This document shows positions 40,878 to 48,982 of a stretch of DNA of 64,000 nucleotides, one piece after another. Position numbers and translations under genes: made by a program. Below the pieces are notes generated by a model. That model saw nothing but the letters and a program-made list of their open reading frames with translations. It made no database searches and was not told where the DNA came from. Origin of the DNA: Salegentibacter sp. R32. Its GTDB lineage: Bacteria; Bacteroidota; Bacteroidia; Flavobacteriales; Flavobacteriaceae. Location: assembly GCF_008692195.1 (NCBI RefSeq), contig NZ_RXOM01000017.1:1-64000 (forward strand), in the 5' to 3' direction. Positions within the stretch are counted from its first letter, which is position 1; each line of letters begins with the position of its first letter.

Positions 40878-43247
40878 ATGAAAACTCAAAATCAAGACTT
40901 TCCTTTTTTAATTAAAGTTAGCTTTAAAAAAGTAATCGATGCCTATCGGGAGCGGGCTAAGGTAGAGGAAAACCGTATTGCCAAAAATTATTTGGATAGT
41001 ATGTTAGAATATATAAAATCCTTTCCAAAGCTTGAAGAAGGTCTTGAGAGTAAAAAAGAAATAAAAGAGCATATAGAGCCTATTCATATTTTATTGGATG
41101 ATTTATTCCCTAACGTACTTACTAATAATGAAATAAAAGCTGCTGCACTTCCGCATCAAAACTATCTTTTTAACAAAACCAAACGATTTCAAGAGATATT
41201 GGAAAAGGCCGGTGAAGATTTTGAACCTAGCGTAAGAAACTTTACTTCGGAAGCTGATTATGTTTTTGGGTGTATTTTAATTTTGAACGGGTATTACGGC
41301 TATAACATTGATTTTACCCGTCCATTCTATTACGATATTCCTGATGAAAATGGAATTATGCGTCATTACCGGATTGCCTCTAACGCAGATTTTGTAGAGT
41401 TTGAACCTACCGAGAAGGCTATAGATATTACCGATGATGATGTAGATAAATTACTACAGGATACCGAAAATATTGAACTTTGGCGAGAAAAATTTCCGCC
41501 GTTAAGTTGGGTTTTCAAAGGCTTTATTATCACCAACCTTACCGATGTAACAGTAGATGACGGAATTTCTGACTTAAAAACACAGTTGCTAAACAACAAA
41601 TTACCTAAGGAAGAAAATCTTGAGGGAATTACTGAAATTTTCAGGTCTATCTATAAGAATCCAGATTTAAGGGTGGGAATTACCATGTTTGATAAAAAAG
41701 AAGCAGATTTTTCCCACCTTGATGATATGGAAGTCACCAGTTTTATTTTAAAGGATAGTGATAAGATAGATTGCAAACAAGCATTTTGTGAAAAGGCTCA
41801 CGAAACCATTATCGAAAAGCATCAATATTATGCCATTTCTAATGTTGACGCTTATGCAGAAAAGCATCCGGATTCTTTATTGACCAAAAACTTAAAAGCA
41901 GAAAATGTAAAAAGTTGTATTCTGGCACCGGTTGCTAAAGATGAAGATTTATTGGCAGTACTAGAATTGGTTTCGTATAATAAAAATGAACTGAACAGTA
42001 TAAATGTAATTAAATTAGAAGATATTGTACCTTATATTGTTACTGCTTTAGAACGTCATAGATCTGATTTTGAAAATAGGGTGAAAGCAGTGATTCAAAG
42101 TGAATGTACTTCAATACATCCCAGTGTATTATGGATATTTGAAGAAGAAGCGAGAAGGTACATAAGGGATCTTGACAAAGATGGGGTTTCCTCCTTTAGG
42201 GATATTGCTTTTAAAGATGTTCATCCGCTTTATGGACAAATAGATATTGTAGGTTCTTCTGATGAACGAAATATTGCCATTCAAAAAGATTTATTAAAAC
42301 ATTTGAATATGATTGTTCAAATGGTAGATAAGGCGATGGAAGAAGAAGCACTGCCTATTTATGAGCAAACCAAATTCAGGATCAATAAATATATTAGTGA
42401 TTTAAAAGAAAACCTGAATGCTTCCAGCGAGCAAAAGATTGTCAATTTTATTCATAAAGAAATAAATCCGCTCATCGAGCATTTCAAAACTAAGTCAGAT
42501 GTTTTGGTGCAGATGATAGACCATTACAATAACTGTGTAGATAAAGATGCCGGGGTTATTTACGACCAACGTAAAAATTATGACGATACGGTACAAAGAA
42601 TCAATAGAACCCTAGCTCGGTATATCGACAGAAAACAAGTGGAAGCACAGAAAATATTTCCACATTACTTTGAAAGATATAAAACCGATGGAGTAGATCA
42701 CAACATCTACATTGGTGAATCTATGACCAAAAACAAAACCTTTAGCCGGGTTTATTTACACAATATACGACTTTGGCAATTACAGATTGTTTGTGAAATG
42801 GAAAACAAATTCTATCACATTCAGGAGAACTTGCCTTTAAAGCTAGATGCGGCTTCCTTGATTTTAGTATTTAGCTCTACACTTTCCATTCGTTATCGTA
42901 TGGACGAGAAGAAGTTTGATGTAGATGGAACGTACAACGCTCGATATGAAATCATTAAAAAACGTATCGATAAAGCTTACATTAAAAATACAGAAGAGCG
43001 TGTCACTCAAAAAGGAAAAATAGCGATTATCTATTCTCAAAAGGCAGATGAGCGCGAGTACTTAAAATATATTGAATACCTACAAAAGAAAAATTACCTT
43101 GGCGAAGAGATAGAATTAGTTGAATTAGAAGATGTTCAAGGAGTAGTTGGCCTAAAAGCTATTCGTGTAGAGGTTCTTTATTACAAAGAACAGGAAAGCG
43201 AGAAAAAAACGCTTACTTATGAAGATTTAATGGAAGAATTGCATTAA
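40878..43247 (+). CDS. Large GAF-domain protein of Flavobacteria
   Basis: 789 residues from ATG 40878; GTG at 40875 would add one Met. The protein is soluble with no signal. Residues about 230-390 resemble a GAF domain (LEGITEIFRSIYKNPDLRVG, CILAPVAKDEDLLAVLELVS). The rest is mixed helix and strand (e.g. QNYLFNKTKRFQEILEKAGE; MEEEALPIYEQTKFRINKYI; KKTLTYEDLMEELH at the end). It is a conserved flavobacterial protein of unknown purpose; GAF domains bind small ligands or chromophores, so a sensor is likely. There is no kinase, cyclase or effector domain. Followed by a terminator. Confidence 0.8.
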   Translation: MKTQNQDFPFLIKVSFKKVIDAYRERAKVEENRIAKNYLDSMLEYIKSFPKLEEGLESKKEIKEHIEPIHILLDDLFPNVLTNNEIKAAALPHQNYLFNKTKRFQEILEKAGEDFEPSVRNFTSEADYVFGCILILNGYYGYNIDFTRPFYYDIPDENGIMRHYRIASNADFVEFEPTEKAIDITDDDVDKLLQDTENIELWREKFPPLSWVFKGFIITNLTDVTVDDGISDLKTQLLNNKLPKEENLEGITEIFRSIYKNPDLRVGITMFDKKEADFSHLDDMEVTSFILKDSDKIDCKQAFCEKAHETIIEKHQYYAISNVDAYAEKHPDSLLTKNLKAENVKSCILAPVAKDEDLLAVLELVSYNKNELNSINVIKLEDIVPYIVTALERHRSDFENRVKAVIQSECTSIHPSVLWIFEEEARRYIRDLDKDGVSSFRDIAFKDVHPLYGQIDIVGSSDERNIAIQKDLLKHLNMIVQMVDKAMEEEALPIYEQTKFRINKYISDLKENLNASSEQKIVNFIHKEINPLIEHFKTKSDVLVQMIDHYNNCVDKDAGVIYDQRKNYDDTVQRINRTLARYIDRKQVEAQKIFPHYFERYKTDGVDHNIYIGESMTKNKTFSRVYLHNIRLWQLQIVCEMENKFYHIQENLPLKLDAASLILVFSSTLSIRYRMDEKKFDVDGTYNARYEIIKKRIDKAYIKNTEERVTQKGKIAIIYSQKADEREYLKYIEYLQKKNYLGEEIELVELEDVQGVVGLKAIRVEVLYYKEQESEKKTLTYEDLMEELH

Positions 43248-43310
43248 TAATTGCTAATTCCTTAGCGTCATTTAATCTTTTAATTTATTAGTAAATTAAC
43301 TGTAATAGAT

Positions 43311-43353
43311 AAAATTCTCATCCTGAATTAACACTATTCGAGATGAGAATTTT
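43311..43353 (+). terminator. Terminator after the GAF gene
   Basis: AAAATTCTCATC and GATGAGAATTTT form a 12-bp stem with a ~17-base loop and a T tract on the plus strand, 63 nt past the stop. Confidence 0.7.
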
Positions 43354-43401
43354 TTATGTTATAGATTTAATAGAATAGTTGAAGGTTTAAATGAAATAGA
43401 T

Positions 43402-44604
43402 TTACATTAACCAAAAGGCTACTACGTAACTTATCACAGAGATGATAATTCCTGTCATAAATATGGTGTAGGTCCACCGTAGAATTTGGTATTTTCGGTT
43501 AAGAACCACTCCTAAATAATACAAGTCCTTGGTTAAAGCTTCATAAACGTAGTCTTTATCTTTAATAATTTCATTAATTGCCCAATTGTATTGATCAAAA
43601 GGCATTTTATGAAAGTTCCCAAAGAAGAGGACATTTACTTCCCGGTTTTTTACTTGCTCTTTTGTAAACTCCCCACTAGTTACATTGGGTCGGGTTGACA
43701 TAATGGAAAGAACAATAGAAGCTACGCAAAAGCATACCATTATTAATGTAGGGAACATTAAGTGCCTATTCGAAGCTGCATCTAATTTGGGAATAATATT
43801 CGCTAAGGCCAATGAAATAATAATGGCATTTACCGATAATAAAATGTTGGCTTTCGTATCTGCAATATCACTTAACTTAATATGATTTCGTAAAGTGGTT
43901 CTATATAAAGTTTGAATACTACGCTCAGGATTATCATTTTTATAGCGAGCCTTCATTTTCGCTTTCGCTTCTTCCTTAGCGTATTTCTTTTTTAATTTTT
44001 TCTGCTTTTCTAATAAATCTAAAAGATTTTCATCCTTTTTTGGTCGCCAATGTTCAATAGCATATTCACTGTAAAAACGATGCTCTTCCGTAAACATCCT
44101 AATATTTTCTTCCAACCATTCATTGGGAGTAAAATATTTTACGTTGTGGAGTTTTAGCTCTTGTCTTAAAAACTCAGTGGTTTCTTCAAAATACTCCTTA
44201 GCTAAGTGAGAAGAATCAGCATCCTTTAAAATCTTCTCCAATTTTGTTTCGGGAGTTACGCTTTTCTTGGTAGCTAAAATACATTTTTCAACCAACTGAA
44301 TAATCTCTTCACTCTCGTTATTCTCTTTTAAAAACTCCTTGGCAATTTTTACACTTTCTTGCTCATGGCCTTTTATAGTCTTAGTGTAACCGGTGTCGTG
44401 AAGCCACGCAGCGAGTAGGAGAGCCTTTTCTTCTTTAACATTAATTTGAGATTTTTCAATTAATTCTTTAGTACTTTTAACCACACGCTGTGTGTGATTA
44501 TAATTGTGATAGATGAAAGTATTGGGCAGTTGTTCTGTAAATAATTTAAGTACAAAATTATCTGCTTTCTCAATTATATGATCTGTCTCTACAGCGTTCT
44601 CCAT
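43402..44604 (-). CDS. HD domain fused to Pycsar-type transmembrane effector (PycTM/DUF5706)
   Basis: 400 residues. The N-terminal HD phosphohydrolase (about 15-190) has HNYNHTQRV, LLAAWLHDTGYTKT (metal HD pair) and KDADSSHLAKEYFEETTE. A basic linker follows (KQKKLKKKYAKEEAKAKMKA). Residues about 230-400 are the PycTM effector: LRNHIKLSDIADTKANILLS, VNAIIISLALANIIP, MSTRPNVTSG, NVLFFGNFHKMPFDQYNWAI, and a final TM pair. In Pycsar defence the related TM effector opens on a cyclic pyrimidine signal; here no cyclase is adjacent, and HD plus PycTM proteins are widespread in Flavobacteria. The HD part could degrade the ligand and set a threshold. No promoter recognised. Confidence 0.88.
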   Translation of the reverse strand: MENAVETDHIIEKADNFVLKLFTEQLPNTFIYHNYNHTQRVVKSTKELIEKSQINVKEEKALLLAAWLHDTGYTKTIKGHEQESVKIAKEFLKENNESEEIIQLVEKCILATKKSVTPETKLEKILKDADSSHLAKEYFEETTEFLRQELKLHNVKYFTPNEWLEENIRMFTEEHRFYSEYAIEHWRPKKDENLLDLLEKQKKLKKKYAKEEAKAKMKARYKNDNPERSIQTLYRTTLRNHIKLSDIADTKANILLSVNAIIISLALANIIPKLDAASNRHLMFPTLIMVCFCVASIVLSIMSTRPNVTSGEFTKEQVKNREVNVLFFGNFHKMPFDQYNWAINEIIKDKDYVYEALTKDLYYLGVVLNRKYQILRWTYTIFMTGIIISVISYVVAFWLM

Positions 44605-44667
44605 AAATCTCGGTGTGTTTTAATAACCATCCCAAATTAGTAAAAATTCAATGACGATTTAATTTAT

Positions 44668-47600
44668 ATGAAGAAAAATAACATACTTCTAACAATTTTA
44701 GGGTTTTTATTACTATCTGCTTGTGCAACCTTCGAACCTAAAATCAATAAAGATTATCCTCAGGATTCCTTGGTTTACCCTTCAGAAAAAGAATTAGAGC
44801 AGCGGTTTTTTTTAATTGGTGATGCAGGTTACTCTCAACCCGGAGGTTCCTCTTCCGGTCTTCAGGCATTTAAATCTTTATTGAATTCTGTAGAAACAAA
44901 AGATTCTTACACCATATTTTTAGGAGATAATATTTATCCGGCAGGAATGCCCAGTGAGGGAGATCCCATGCGCAAACAATCGGAATATAGAATAGATGCT
45001 CAAATTGATGCGCTAGAAGATTATGATGGGAAAATATTATTTATTCCCGGTAATCATGACTGGTATGTAGAAGGAGTGAAAGGAGTACAAGAACAGGCAG
45101 AATATATAGAGGATAGAACTAAACAAAAAGGAATTTGGGAACCTACGCCCGGTTGTGGACTTACCATTAAGGATATTACCGATGATCTTACCATGATTAT
45201 TATAGATACTCAATGGTATTTAGAAGACTGGGATAACGATCCGTTAATCAACGATAATTGCCCCGAAATAAAAACCCGGGAAGCTTTGTTTAGGGAAGTA
45301 GCCACAGAACTTAAAAAAAGTCAAAATAAAAGTGTGATTATTGCCCTTCACCATCCAATGTACACCAATGGCGTGCACGGTGGGAATTATCATTTAAACA
45401 GACATTTATATCCTTCTCAAAAGAAAATTCCTATGCCTGTTTTGGGCTCATTGGCAATGCTTATTAGAACTACCGGTGGGGTTTCAATTCAAGATGCACA
45501 AAATGAGCGTTACAAATCTTTTAGGGATCGTTTACAAACCATCGCTAAAGATTATAAACGGGTTATGTATATCTCTGGTCACGAACATAACTTACAATAC
45601 GTTTTACACGATGGTTTACACCAACTTATTTCCGGTTCAGGTTCTAAAAGTTCTTTTGCCAGTTTAAGGAATGATGGGGTATTTGCCTATCCGGGACAAG
45701 GTTTTGCGGTGTACGATGTATTCAAAGACAAATCTTCTTGGGTTCGTTTTTATGGAAGTGAAAATAACAAACCGAAACTTTTATTCCAAACTCCGGTTTT
45801 CGAGAAACAGAAAGAGCTTGAAATGGATTCCATTCCAGATCCTTTCACATTACCTCAGGAAGTAGAAGTCTCCATCTACGATCAAGAAGAAACCGATAAA
45901 AGTGAAGTTTACCAAAGCCTTTGGGGAGATCATTATCGTAAATTATATGGAAAAAAAGTAAAAGCTAAAGTTGCTCTTTTAGATACGCTGTATGGCGGAT
46001 TGGAAGTAATGCGTGCAGGTGGCGGACATCAAACTAAATCAATTCGTGTAAAGGATAGTTTAGGTAGGGAATATAACATTCGAGCGTTAAAGAAAAGTGC
46101 CGTTCAGTTTTTACAAACCGTAGCTTTTAAAGATGAATCTGTAGAGCGAAAATTTGAAAACACTTTAGCTGAAGATGCGGTAGAAGATTTTTACACTGCA
46201 TCACATCCTTATGCTTTTATGGCTATCCCTAAATTAGCCGATGCAGCCAATATTTATCATACCAATCCTAAAATAATTTATTTACCCAAGCAGAAAGCAT
46301 TAGGAAAATACAACGAAGAATACGGGAATGATATCTATATGATTGTTGAACGTCCTGAAGAACATTGGCTGGATGCTAAGTTCTTCGGAAAACCCAATCA
46401 CGATATAGAAAGTACCGAAGGTTTATTTGACAGGCTCCGTCGGGATGAAAAATATAGTTTAGATGAAGCCGCTTACATTCGAGCTAGAATTTTTGATATG
46501 TTGATAGGCGATTGGGATCGTCATAACGATCAATGGCGCTGGGCAGAATTTGAAACCGAAGATGGTAAGCATTATTTTGAACCAATTCCCAGAGATAGAG
46601 ATCAGGTTTTTTCTAATTTTGATGGCGCTTTCTTTGCTACTTTGAAGGGACTTGCTGGTTTTGCCAAGCAATTTGGTGAATACGGAGAAGATATTGACGA
46701 TGTTTCTTGGTTTAACACCGCAGCTATGGGATTGGACCGTTCACTTATCCAAAATCAAGGAAGGGAAACTTGGATTAAAGAAGCCAAATATATTCAAGAC
46801 AATATAACCGATGAGGTAATAGACAACGCTTTTAACGATCTCCCCAAAGAAGTAAGGGAAGATGAATCTACCGTGGAAATAAAAAAGCTATTAAAAGCAA
46901 GAAGGCAAAACATCGTAGACATAGCGGAGCGTTATCATAAAGTATTGTCTAAACTTTCCATTGTTACAGGAACCGATAAGGATGATTTTATAGATGTTAC
47001 CCGATTAGATGATGGAAAAACAAACATTAAAATCTTTAGAAATATCAAGGGAGAAAGAAAATATTTGGTAAGTGATAAAACTTACGATAAAAAATATACC
47101 AAAGAATTATGGGTGTATGGATTAGATGATGATGATGTGTTTACCGTAAAAGGAGAAAAGTATCCTTCTAATATTTATATGCGGATTATTGGCGGACAGA
47201 ACAACGATATTTATAAAATTGAAAATCCTAAAAAACTTAAAATTTACGACCATAAGTCAAAACCTAATACATTAGACGAAGTGGGCGATGCAAAAGTGAG
47301 ATTGTCTGACAATTATGAACAAAACATTTTTAACAAAGACAAAAAAATCTACAGTAACAGCGTTATTTTACCGGGGATAGGATATAATCCTGACGATGGT
47401 GTGAAGCTGGGAGTTCAAGGAGTTTATTCAACTTATGGATTCAAGCGCGACCCATTTACTTCACGGCATCGGTTAAGAGCCGGATATTATTTTGCTACCG
47501 GTGGGTTCGATATTAATTACGATGCCCGTTTTGCACGAATAGTAGGGAAGTACAGCTTAGGGGTTGGTGCCTGGTTTACCAGTCCTAATTACGCCCAAAA

Positions 47601-48402
47601 CTTTTTCGGTTTAGGTAATTCTACCGATAATCCTAACCGTGAGGAAGACAAAAACTTTGATTTTAACCGAGTAAAACTAAGTAGAGTAGGAGCAGAAGTT
47701 GGTTTGGTAAGAGAAAGTCCATTTGGTAGTTTCTTTAGCTATAAGGCAAGTTTTGAGTCGGTTGAAGTAGAAGAAACCGGAGATCGTTTTATAGATAATT
47801 ATTATTCAAATCAACCTGAAAAATTTGATAGACAATATTTTGCCGGATTAGATGGAACTTATCGTTATGAAAGTTATGACGACCGTTTAAACCCTACTAA
47901 TGGAATGCGTTTTCAGTTAAGTATAGGTGGTAAAATGAATACTAAAGAAACTGAAAATATGTATGCTTATCTTAAACCTTCCATTGAATTTTATAATGCG
48001 ATGATTAGAAGTAGAAAACTAGTATTGAGAACTCAGTTAATTTCACATATCAATTTTGGTGATGATTATGAATTCTATCAAGCCGCTACTTTAGGAGGTA
48101 ATAGTGGTTTACGAGGCTATCGTCACGAAAGGTTTACGGGAGAATCTGCCCTTTCTACTTCGGCAGACCTTCGTTACAGCTTAGGTGAATTTAAAACTAC
48201 TTTTTTACCTTTTGAATTCGGAATTTTTGGTGGTGGCGATGTAGGCCGTGTTTGGTTAGATGGAGAAGACAGTGAACGTTGGCACAATGATATTGGAGGA
48301 GGTATTTGGATTAACAGTGCCGAAGCTGTAAATGGTACGTTTAATCTATTCACAGGAGAAGATGGCGTAAGGTTTAGCTTTGGCTTTGGATTTAGGTTTT
48401 AA
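44668..48402 (+). CDS. Calcineurin-like phosphoesterase fused to an Omp85-like outer-membrane barrel (lipoprotein)
   Basis: 1244 residues. Lipobox in LLLSACATFEPK (Cys18-19 region). The phosphoesterase (about 50-330) has GDAGYSQ, GDNIYPAG, GNHDWY, ALHHPMYTNG and SGHEHNLQ, the five metallophosphatase motifs. A large middle part (about 450-850) has YMIVERPEEHWLDAK, IGDWDRHNDQWRWAEF and PIPRDRDQVFS, resembling a HipA/FIC-like kinase fold by DWDRHxxQ. The C-terminus (about 890-1244) is a TamA/BamA-type barrel, ending FSFGFGFRF with a terminal Phe. Flavobacterial homologues are known as metallophosphatases; substrate unknown. It is divergent from the HD-PycTM gene (63 nt). Confidence 0.85.
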   Translation: MKKNNILLTILGFLLLSACATFEPKINKDYPQDSLVYPSEKELEQRFFLIGDAGYSQPGGSSSGLQAFKSLLNSVETKDSYTIFLGDNIYPAGMPSEGDPMRKQSEYRIDAQIDALEDYDGKILFIPGNHDWYVEGVKGVQEQAEYIEDRTKQKGIWEPTPGCGLTIKDITDDLTMIIIDTQWYLEDWDNDPLINDNCPEIKTREALFREVATELKKSQNKSVIIALHHPMYTNGVHGGNYHLNRHLYPSQKKIPMPVLGSLAMLIRTTGGVSIQDAQNERYKSFRDRLQTIAKDYKRVMYISGHEHNLQYVLHDGLHQLISGSGSKSSFASLRNDGVFAYPGQGFAVYDVFKDKSSWVRFYGSENNKPKLLFQTPVFEKQKELEMDSIPDPFTLPQEVEVSIYDQEETDKSEVYQSLWGDHYRKLYGKKVKAKVALLDTLYGGLEVMRAGGGHQTKSIRVKDSLGREYNIRALKKSAVQFLQTVAFKDESVERKFENTLAEDAVEDFYTASHPYAFMAIPKLADAANIYHTNPKIIYLPKQKALGKYNEEYGNDIYMIVERPEEHWLDAKFFGKPNHDIESTEGLFDRLRRDEKYSLDEAAYIRARIFDMLIGDWDRHNDQWRWAEFETEDGKHYFEPIPRDRDQVFSNFDGAFFATLKGLAGFAKQFGEYGEDIDDVSWFNTAAMGLDRSLIQNQGRETWIKEAKYIQDNITDEVIDNAFNDLPKEVREDESTVEIKKLLKARRQNIVDIAERYHKVLSKLSIVTGTDKDDFIDVTRLDDGKTNIKIFRNIKGERKYLVSDKTYDKKYTKELWVYGLDDDDVFTVKGEKYPSNIYMRIIGGQNNDIYKIENPKKLKIYDHKSKPNTLDEVGDAKVRLSDNYEQNIFNKDKKIYSNSVILPGIGYNPDDGVKLGVQGVYSTYGFKRDPFTSRHRLRAGYYFATGGFDINYDARFARIVGKYSLGVGAWFTSPNYAQNFFGLGNSTDNPNREEDKNFDFNRVKLSRVGAEVGLVRESPFGSFFSYKASFESVEVEETGDRFIDNYYSNQPEKFDRQYFAGLDGTYRYESYDDRLNPTNGMRFQLSIGGKMNTKETENMYAYLKPSIEFYNAMIRSRKLVLRTQLISHINFGDDYEFYQAATLGGNSGLRGYRHERFTGESALSTSADLRYSLGEFKTTFLPFEFGIFGGGDVGRVWLDGEDSERWHNDIGGGIWINSAEAVNGTFNLFTGEDGVRFSFGFGFRF

Positions 48403-48420
48403 TTGAAAAAAATTAAATGG

Positions 48421-48459
48421 ATAAGTAAAGCCGACAAAAAATTGTCGGCTTTACTTATT
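48421..48459. terminator. Bidirectional terminator between the phosphoesterase and thioesterase genes
   Basis: AAGTAAAGCCGACAA and TTGTCGGCTTTACTT pair perfectly. The stem overlaps the minus-strand stop codon at 48455-48457. Confidence 0.85.
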
Positions 48460-48886
48460 CCTGCGCTTTAGTTCTTATAAAACTATAGACCCCTTTCCCT
48501 TCAGCTATTAATTTTTCTTTTTCATCTTCCATATAAGTTTTCATGCGGGTTACCATAATTCTTTTTCCTAATCTCACTAATTCCCCTTCTACAATAATGG
48601 CCTTGTCTTTTGCAGCGGTAAGGTAATCTACCCGTAAGTCAATCGTAGCCATTTTATCTTTGGTAGAATTGCTGTAAGTACTTCCCACTATTCCTCCAAC
48701 TGAGTCCATAACGGTGGCTAACATTCCGCCATGCCAATGATTTCTTCTAATATCTCCCACAACTTCTTTTCGGTAAGGGACTTTTACTTTTACATAGCCT
48801 TTTTGGAGTTCAATTATTTTTAAACCAAGAAATTTATGAATAGGAATGAGTTCTTCAGCGATCTTTTTTATAGCTTCTTTATTCAT
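48455..48886 (-). CDS. PaaI-type hotdog-fold thioesterase
   Basis: 143 residues, typical for the family. Motifs: HKFLGLKIIELQKGYVKVKV, RNHWHGGMLATVMDSVGGIV with the HGG...D/E signature of PaaI thioesterases, and LRVDYLTAAKDKAIIVEGEL. It hydrolyses an acyl-CoA to free CoA; substrate unknown. Start MNKEAIKKIAEEL. The gene is independent of pheT, being separated from it by 97 nt including a terminator on the opposite flank. Confidence 0.9.
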   Translation of the reverse strand: MNKEAIKKIAEELIPIHKFLGLKIIELQKGYVKVKVPYRKEVVGDIRRNHWHGGMLATVMDSVGGIVGSTYSNSTKDKMATIDLRVDYLTAAKDKAIIVEGELVRLGKRIMVTRMKTYMEDEKEKLIAEGKGVYSFIRTKAQE

Positions 48887-48928
48887 TTTGAAATTTTAAT
48901 TCTAAAGTTAGCGAGATTTATAAAATAA

Positions 48929-48962
48929 AAAAACCGAATACTTTAAAAGTATTCGGTTTTAA
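48929..48962. terminator. Terminator after pheT
   Basis: AAAACCGAATACTT and AAGTATTCGGTTTT form a 14-bp stem; T-rich on the minus strand. It lies 21 nt past the pheT stop. Confidence 0.85.
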
Positions 48963-48982
48963 TAAATATTATTAAAATAAAA

